NCBI RefSeq assembly: GCF_040358985.1
Contig: NZ_CP132932.1
Coordinates: 4,650,001-4,714,000 of the forward strand
Source: Tunturibacter empetritectus
GTDB lineage: Bacteria; Acidobacteriota; Terriglobia; Terriglobales; Acidobacteriaceae
DNA length: 64,000 nucleotides
Reading direction: 5' to 3'
The translations under genes and the position numbers were made by a program. The notes beneath the pieces were generated by a model, which made no database searches, was not told the DNA's origin, and was given only the letters and a program-made list of their open reading frames with translations. Shown one piece after another: positions 59,685 through 64,000 of this stretch (the stretch's first letter is position 1; each line of letters begins with the position of its first letter).

Positions 59685-60860
59685 ATGCGGATTCTGCACA
59701 TCATTGGAACACTGAACCCTGAGGCGGGCGGTCCTACAGAGTCGGTGCGGGTGCTGCTCAGCTACGGCCCCATTGGCTATACCGGCGAGGTGGTCACGCT
59801 CGACGATCCGTCAGCGCCATACCTTGATGATGTGGGGTTTCCAGTCCATGCGCTAGGTCCTACCAATACGACCTATGGGTTTAATTCCAAGCTGCTGCCA
59901 TGGCTAAGGGATAATCGTCATCGCTTCGACGGCGTGGTGGTCAACGGCCTCTGGCAGTACTGCGGATATGCGGCGTGGCGAACTCTGGCAGGCAATACGC
60001 CTTATGTCGTGTTTACCCACGGTATGCTGGACCCTTACTTCAAACACGCGTTTCCGCTGAAGCACATCAAGAAGTGGCTCTACTGGGTTCCGGCTGAGTA
60101 CTGGATCTTGCGTGGTGCCTATCGGGTACTCTTTACCTCGAAGGCTGAGAAGCGACTCGCGGAGCAGAGCTTCTGGCTGCATCGGTGGAATGCTTATGTT
60201 GTGCCCTACGGCGCCAGCGGACCGACGGGCGATCCCGAGGTGCAGAAGCGCGCCTTCTTCGCGAAGTGTCCTGAGGCCAAGGGAAAGCGATATCTTGTTT
60301 TTCTCGGGCGCATTCATCGCAAGAAGGGCTGCGATATGCTGATCGACGCGTTCGGGAAGGTTGCAGCGGACGATCCGGATCTGTACCTGGTGATGGCAGG
60401 GCCGGACCAGCAGCAGTGGAGCGCTAAGTTGAAGGCGACAGCGGCGAACCTGGGTATCAAGGATCGCGTCTTCTGGCCGGGTATGGTGACGGGCGACGCG
60501 AAGTGGGGGGCGTTTTACGGATCGGAGGCCTTCATCCTGCCCTCGCATCAGGAGAACTTCGGCATTGCTGTTGCCGAGGCACTGGCCTGCGGAAAGGCCG
60601 TACTGTTGGCCGACAAGGTAAACATCGCGGAGGAGATCGCGGAGGATGGCGCAGGATTGATGGAGTTGGACACTCCGGACGGCACGTTGAAGTTGTTGAA
60701 GGGGTGGATCGGCATGACCGTTGCAGAACGGCAGCGCATGGCGGAGCTGGCGTATCAGTGCTTCCATCGCCGCTACGATATGCGCGAGAATGCGAAGGCT
60801 ATCATCCGGCTATTTGGAACAGCTACGGTTCTCACTCCCACCGTTGTGGACTCAGAGTAA
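59685..60860 (+). CDS. glycosyltransferase family 4 protein
   Basis: 391 residues. MRILHIIGTLNPEAGGPTESV is the typical GT-B start with a glycine-rich loop. The acceptor domain includes FTHGMLDPYFKHAFPLKHIKKWLYW, as in polysaccharide glycosyltransferases that act on lipid-linked sugars. The donor domain has FLGRIHRKKGCDMLIDAF and FILPSHQENFGIAVAEALACG, the EX7E motif. Sugar specificity unknown. Likely cotranscribed with the preceding glycosyltransferases (73-bp gap) and the acetyltransferase (12-bp gap). Confidence 0.92.
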   Translation: MRILHIIGTLNPEAGGPTESVRVLLSYGPIGYTGEVVTLDDPSAPYLDDVGFPVHALGPTNTTYGFNSKLLPWLRDNRHRFDGVVVNGLWQYCGYAAWRTLAGNTPYVVFTHGMLDPYFKHAFPLKHIKKWLYWVPAEYWILRGAYRVLFTSKAEKRLAEQSFWLHRWNAYVVPYGASGPTGDPEVQKRAFFAKCPEAKGKRYLVFLGRIHRKKGCDMLIDAFGKVAADDPDLYLVMAGPDQQQWSAKLKATAANLGIKDRVFWPGMVTGDAKWGAFYGSEAFILPSHQENFGIAVAEALACGKAVLLADKVNIAEEIAEDGAGLMELDTPDGTLKLLKGWIGMTVAERQRMAELAYQCFHRRYDMRENAKAIIRLFGTATVLTPTVVDSE

Positions 60861-60872
60861 GAAGGAGCCCCG

Positions 60873-61484
60873 ATGCCCAGGCAGATTCATTACAACGCGG
60901 CAGACCATATCTCGGCAGAGACGGTCGCTGACCCCTATCTACGTCCCGCGTTTTCGCTGCGAGACCGGCTGAGGCGGCTGAATTGGAATCTCTGCTGGGC
61001 CATCTTTTATAGAACGTCACCAAGACCGTTACATTCCTGGAGAGTGTTTTTGCTTCGTCTCTTCGGGGCAAAGATGGGGCCGAACTGCCATTTTTATCCG
61101 CGTTCGAAGGTGTGGGCTCCGTGGAATCTGATCTGTGCCGACCAGGTCACTGCGGGAGATGGCGTTGAGATCTACAACCCGGCGCCGGTCACTCTGGGGT
61201 CGCATGCAATTTTGTCCCAGGAAGCATACCTCTGCGGGGCAACCCACAACTACGATGATCCGGCGTTCCCGTTGATCGCGTATGCGATGAATATCGGGGC
61301 CTACGCCTGGGTCTGCGCCCGGGCCTCAGTCGCGCCGGGAGCCAATATGGCCGAGGGATCGGTGCTTGGTCTGGGGTCAGTTGCCACGCGAAGCCTCGAG
61401 GCCTGGACCGTGTACGCTGGCGTGCCCGCGGTCAAAGTAAAGGAGCGCCGTCAGTTCCCGGTTAGCTCTTCCAACCCCGCCTGA
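60873..61484 (+). CDS. WcaF-like colanic-acid-type acetyltransferase
   Basis: 203 residues, ATG at 60873 with GAAGGAG. A left-handed beta-helix O-acetyltransferase: hexapeptide-type turns in GAKMGPNCHFYPRSKVWAPWNLICADQVTAGDGVEIYNPAPVTLG (seen here as repeated [I/V/L]GxxxxI units) and SVAPGANMAEGSVLGLGSVATRSLE. The histidine in GATHNYDDP is at the expected catalytic position. Acetyl-CoA would donate to a sugar of the exopolysaccharide. It is the last gene of the block, followed by a hairpin with a T-tail. Confidence 0.9.
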   Translation: MPRQIHYNAADHISAETVADPYLRPAFSLRDRLRRLNWNLCWAIFYRTSPRPLHSWRVFLLRLFGAKMGPNCHFYPRSKVWAPWNLICADQVTAGDGVEIYNPAPVTLGSHAILSQEAYLCGATHNYDDPAFPLIAYAMNIGAYAWVCARASVAPGANMAEGSVLGLGSVATRSLEAWTVYAGVPAVKVKERRQFPVSSSNPA

Positions 61485-61511
61485 TGCGGTTGCCTCTTTG
61501 GGGCAGAGAAA

Positions 61512-61536
61512 AGCAGGACCGAAGTCCCGCTGTTTT
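61512..61536 (+). terminator. hairpin terminator of the polysaccharide block
   Basis: AGCAGGAC (61512-61519) pairs with GTCCCGCT (61524-61531) with one mismatch, and TGTTTTCG follows. It is 28 nt after the acetyltransferase stop. Confidence 0.65.
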
Positions 61537-61578
61537 CGTCGTTCTCTCTAAGGCTGCCTAAGATCTATCCATAGATCT

Positions 61579-61962
61579 CTATCCGCGGAGTTTTGCGAGA
61601 AGATCGGTCGGATGAACGGGTTTGGCTAGGATCTCGAACTCGTGACCTTGCGCACGAGACTTTTCGAGTAGATCCGCAGTAGCGGCCTGGCCCGAAAAGA
61701 GAAGGATCTTGCACTTCGGCAGCTTGCTGCGCGTGATGATGGCCGCTTCGATGCCGGTCATTCCGGTCATGATGACGTCGCTGATGAGCATATCGGGCTG
61801 AAAGCTATCGAGCAACTCGACGGCCTTCTCGCCGCTGAAGACGGCACGCGCCTCAAAGCCTGCCTGGTTAAGAATTATCGCCAGAGTATTCGCAATCACC
61901 TGCTCGTCGTCAGCGACCAGCACCTTGGGCTTGGGTGTTGCGGTAGAAGTTAAATCTGCCAT
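61579..61962 (-). CDS. stand-alone receiver-domain response regulator
   Basis: 127 residues from the ATG at 61962 (MADLTSTATPKPK) with GGGGAAA 6 nt before; a longer start at 61992 is possible. The receiver domain is complete: acidic pair D18-D19 in LVADDEQ, phosphoacceptor D62 in LISDVIM, S90 in LLFSGQA and K114 in ILAKPV. No output domain follows, so it would act through protein contact, as in CheY-like regulators. No histidine kinase gene is adjacent. Confidence 0.93.
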   Translation of the reverse strand: MADLTSTATPKPKVLVADDEQVIANTLAIILNQAGFEARAVFSGEKAVELLDSFQPDMLISDVIMTGMTGIEAAIITRSKLPKCKILLFSGQAATADLLEKSRAQGHEFEILAKPVHPTDLLAKLRG

Positions 61963-62130
61963 GCTAAGTTTCCCCAAAAGTAGAAGGTTCAAAGTTCAGT
62001 TTTAAATGTGACGTACGCAGGCAGCGGATTTATATTTCGCCCACCTAGTAATGATACGCTGAGCGCAGAGGTGGTTGACCAACAAACCGCCACAAATTCA
62101 ACCGCCGCATCCAGTACCACTAAATTTCTT

Positions 62131-63483
62131 ATGCAGCCAGCCATCATTCGTGCCGAACGTGTTGAAAAATACTACGCGCAACCGAGCGAAAACCGCATCC
62201 AGGTAATTTCGCCCACCGACCTGTCGATTACGGCTGGAGAGATTGTTGCGTTACTTGGGCCTTCCGGCTCAGGAAAATCGACCCTGCTGCGCATGTTGAC
62301 GGGCCTGTCCGCGCCCTCTGCCGGGGAGGTGTACTGGCACGAAAAACCAATTGCAACCGCGGATGTCAACGTTTCCATCGTGTTTCAAAGCTTTGCCCTC
62401 TTCCCGTGGCTGACCGTGCTCGAAAACGTGGAAGCTCCGCTGAAGGCTCGTGGCATGGACGCCGCCGACCGTCGCAAACGGGGCATGAAGATCCTAGACA
62501 CGGTGGGTCTGGACGGCTTCCAGGCTGCGTATCCCAAGGAGCTTTCCGGCGGCATGCGGCAGCGGGTCGGCTTCGCGCGTGCTCTTGTGGTCGAGCCCGA
62601 AGTCCTCTTCATGGACGAGCCCTTCTCCGCGCTCGACGTCCTCACGGCCGAGAACCTCCGCAGCGAACTGCTGGAGCTCTGGCAGAACAAGACCATCCCA
62701 ACGCAGTCGATCTTCATCGTCACGCACAACATCGAAGAGGCCGTCCAGCTTGCCGATCGCATCATCGTCCTCGGGCGCAACCCAGGCCATGTGCGAACCG
62801 ACTTCCGCGTCGCAATCCCGCACCCGCGCGACCGCAAAGCAACCGCCTTCACGCAACTGGTCGACTACATCTACAAAGTGCTGACGCAGCCAGACGCCCA
62901 GCCGCCAGCCCTGCCTCAAACCTCCACTGGAAAGACGGTCCGCGATCAACGGCAAATGCACTACCAGATGCTGCCGCACGCACGCCCCGGCGGAATCGCT
63001 GGCCTGCTGGAGCTCGTTCTCGATCACAATGGCAAGGACGACATCTATCGCCTCGCCGACGACCTCGCCTTCCAGATCGACGACCTGCTGCCCATCGTCG
63101 ACGCCGCGCAGCTATTAGGTTTCCTCACGGTTACAGAAGGCGACGCCGCCATCACACCTACCGGCGCAGAGTACGCCAACTCCGAAATCCTTCGCCAAAA
63201 AGAGCTCTTCCGCACCGCCGCCGTCGAAAATGTGCTCCTCCTTCGTCAGATCGTGCGCGCCATTGAGTCCAAAAGCGACCGCAGCGTCCCCGAGGAGTTC
63301 TTCCACGACATGCTCGACGAGCAGTTCAGCGAAGACGAGACTCTCCGCCAGTTGGAGACGGCCATCAACTGGGGCCGCTACGCCGAGCTCTTCGACTTCG
63401 ACGCCTCCCGCCGCCGCTTCATCCAGTCCGAAAAGCTTCATCACGACACGGAAGCAAGCTCCACCGCGGAGATCGATGCATGA
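62131..63483 (+). CDS. nitrate/taurine-type ABC transporter ATP-binding protein with AAA-associated C-terminal domain
   Basis: 450 residues from the ATG at 62131; the frame is open to 62008. Walker A is GPSGSGKST (near residue 48), Q-loop VFQSFALFPWLTVLENV, signature LSGGMRQR, Walker B VLFMDEPFSALDVLTAE and VTHNIEEAVQLADR, the latter typical of nitrate, taurine and sulfonate importers. Residues from about 300 form an additional helical domain (YRLADDLAFQIDDLLPIVDAAQLLGF), the AAA-associated C-terminal domain of this subgroup. It overlaps the permease gene as ATGA. Confidence 0.93.
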   Translation: MQPAIIRAERVEKYYAQPSENRIQVISPTDLSITAGEIVALLGPSGSGKSTLLRMLTGLSAPSAGEVYWHEKPIATADVNVSIVFQSFALFPWLTVLENVEAPLKARGMDAADRRKRGMKILDTVGLDGFQAAYPKELSGGMRQRVGFARALVVEPEVLFMDEPFSALDVLTAENLRSELLELWQNKTIPTQSIFIVTHNIEEAVQLADRIIVLGRNPGHVRTDFRVAIPHPRDRKATAFTQLVDYIYKVLTQPDAQPPALPQTSTGKTVRDQRQMHYQMLPHARPGGIAGLLELVLDHNGKDDIYRLADDLAFQIDDLLPIVDAAQLLGFLTVTEGDAAITPTGAEYANSEILRQKELFRTAAVENVLLLRQIVRAIESKSDRSVPEEFFHDMLDEQFSEDETLRQLETAINWGRYAELFDFDASRRRFIQSEKLHHDTEASSTAEIDA

Positions 63484-64000
63484 TCCATCTCCCCGACCGC
63501 TTCAGCCGGCTGCAGCCGCGTGAAACGCTCGCTCGCACGCAGGTATTACAGCGCAGCTGGCCAGTGGTGCTGGACCTCTGCGTAGCCGGAATCGGACTGG
63601 CGTGCTTCTATGGCGTAGTCGTGATCGCGCGCTATTGGTTCGGCCATCCCGAGCCTGAAATCGTCATCTCGCAAAGCCCGCGCGCGCTGCCGCAGTATGC
63701 CTTCTATTCGGTCGTAAGGATCGGCCTGGCGTATCTGCTGAGCCTCGTCTTCGCCATCGGCTACGGCTACATCGCGGCCTACAGCAAGCGCGTAGAGCCA
63801 CTAATGATCGCTGGCCTCGACATCCTCCAATCGATTCCCGTCCTCAGCTTTCTCCCCGGCGTCATGCTAGCGATGGTCGCGCTCTTTCCCACTCGGCAGA
63901 TCGGCGTCGAGATGGGTGCCATCGTCCTCATCTTCACCGGCCAGGTCTGGAACATGGCCTTCAGCTTCTACTCCTCCATCAAAAGCATCCCGCGAGAGCT
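63480..64000 (+). CDS. ABC transporter permease, N-terminal part (cut by window end)
   Basis: Starts with the ATG at 63480, overlapping the ATPase stop (ATGA), and runs off the window after 173 codons. Membrane segments: VVLDLCVAGIGLACFYGVVV, a helix in VRIGLAYLLSLVFAIGYGYIAAY and DILQSIPVLSFLPGVMLAMVAL. The last fits the nitrate/sulfonate-type permease pattern (LQSIPVLSFLPG). Likely the membrane partner of the adjacent ATPase. A two-module permease, judging from its family, cannot be confirmed within the window. Confidence 0.9.
   Translation, partial: MIHLPDRFSRLQPRETLARTQVLQRSWPVVLDLCVAGIGLACFYGVVVIARYWFGHPEPEIVISQSPRALPQYAFYSVVRIGLAYLLSLVFAIGYGYIAAYSKRVEPLMIAGLDILQSIPVLSFLPGVMLAMVALFPTRQIGVEMGAIVLIFTGQVWNMAFSFYSSIKSIPRE

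Noticed and set aside
1..64000. CRISPR array, tRNA, rRNA, integrase or prophage
   Set aside because: No regularly spaced repeats, no cloverleaf with CCA-type end and no integrase or phage structural gene were seen on reading both strands.

Overview
The window looks like a chromosomal segment of an Acidobacteriota genome of the Terriglobia type (Granulicella/Edaphobacter/Terriglobus relatives). That is inferred from the high-GC coding, a VWFA-related secreted protein of the kind amplified in acidobacteria, a methionine synthase divided into two overlapping genes, and the overall gene content. I see no phage, insertion sequence, CRISPR array, rRNA or tRNA. Most genes are core housekeeping genes, with one surface-polysaccharide block.

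Layout. 1-4060: end of an alpha/beta hydrolase, an NAD-dependent epimerase, an MFS permease and a secreted alpha-carbonic anhydrase. 4068-14962: VWFA protein, S55-type peptidase, zinc alcohol dehydrogenase, MOSC protein, large beta-propeller-like secreted protein, TRIC-type channel, and a LolC/LolD-type ABC exporter with an AhpD-like gene between its two subunits. 15406-17874: clpC, ending at a clear terminator. 18214-20950: YtxH protein, a 31-residue membrane peptide, a family 4/5-type uracil-DNA glycosylase and a membrane-anchored aldose-epimerase-like protein. 21142-27338: a proteostasis cluster tig-clpP-clpX-lon, with inverted repeats upstream of clpX and lon. 27415-30389: lmo0937-like peptide, a MoaD-like sulfur carrier coupled to a threonine synthase-like gene, and small proteins. 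30593-35058 (minus): split metH and an isolated nuoI. 35098-40872: molybdopterin-fold protein, metallophosphoesterase, UbiD-like decarboxylase, TonB, and a DedA-rhodanese fusion. 41034-44565 (minus): tolC-emrA pair and dps. 44858-51206: oxidoreductase, argJ, aceE and a degenerate E1-alpha-like gene. 51430-61484: exopolysaccharide block (Wzi, Wzc-like kinase, Wza, three glycosyltransferases, acetyltransferase). 61579-64000: a stand-alone receiver protein and the start of a nitrate/taurine-type ABC importer.

Points of most interest are the sulfur carrier ending Gly-Gly-Cys-Ile beside a threonine synthase-like enzyme, the E1-alpha homologue lacking its thiamine-diphosphate motifs next to aceE, the S55-type peptidase whose serine and histidine motifs are in reversed order, the split metH with a GTGA overlap, a chain of hairpins upstream of the Wzc-like gene, a His-rich N-terminal extension of trigger factor, and two families of short dispersed intergenic repeats. 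All reading is by eye; functional names rest on motif recognition, not on searches.
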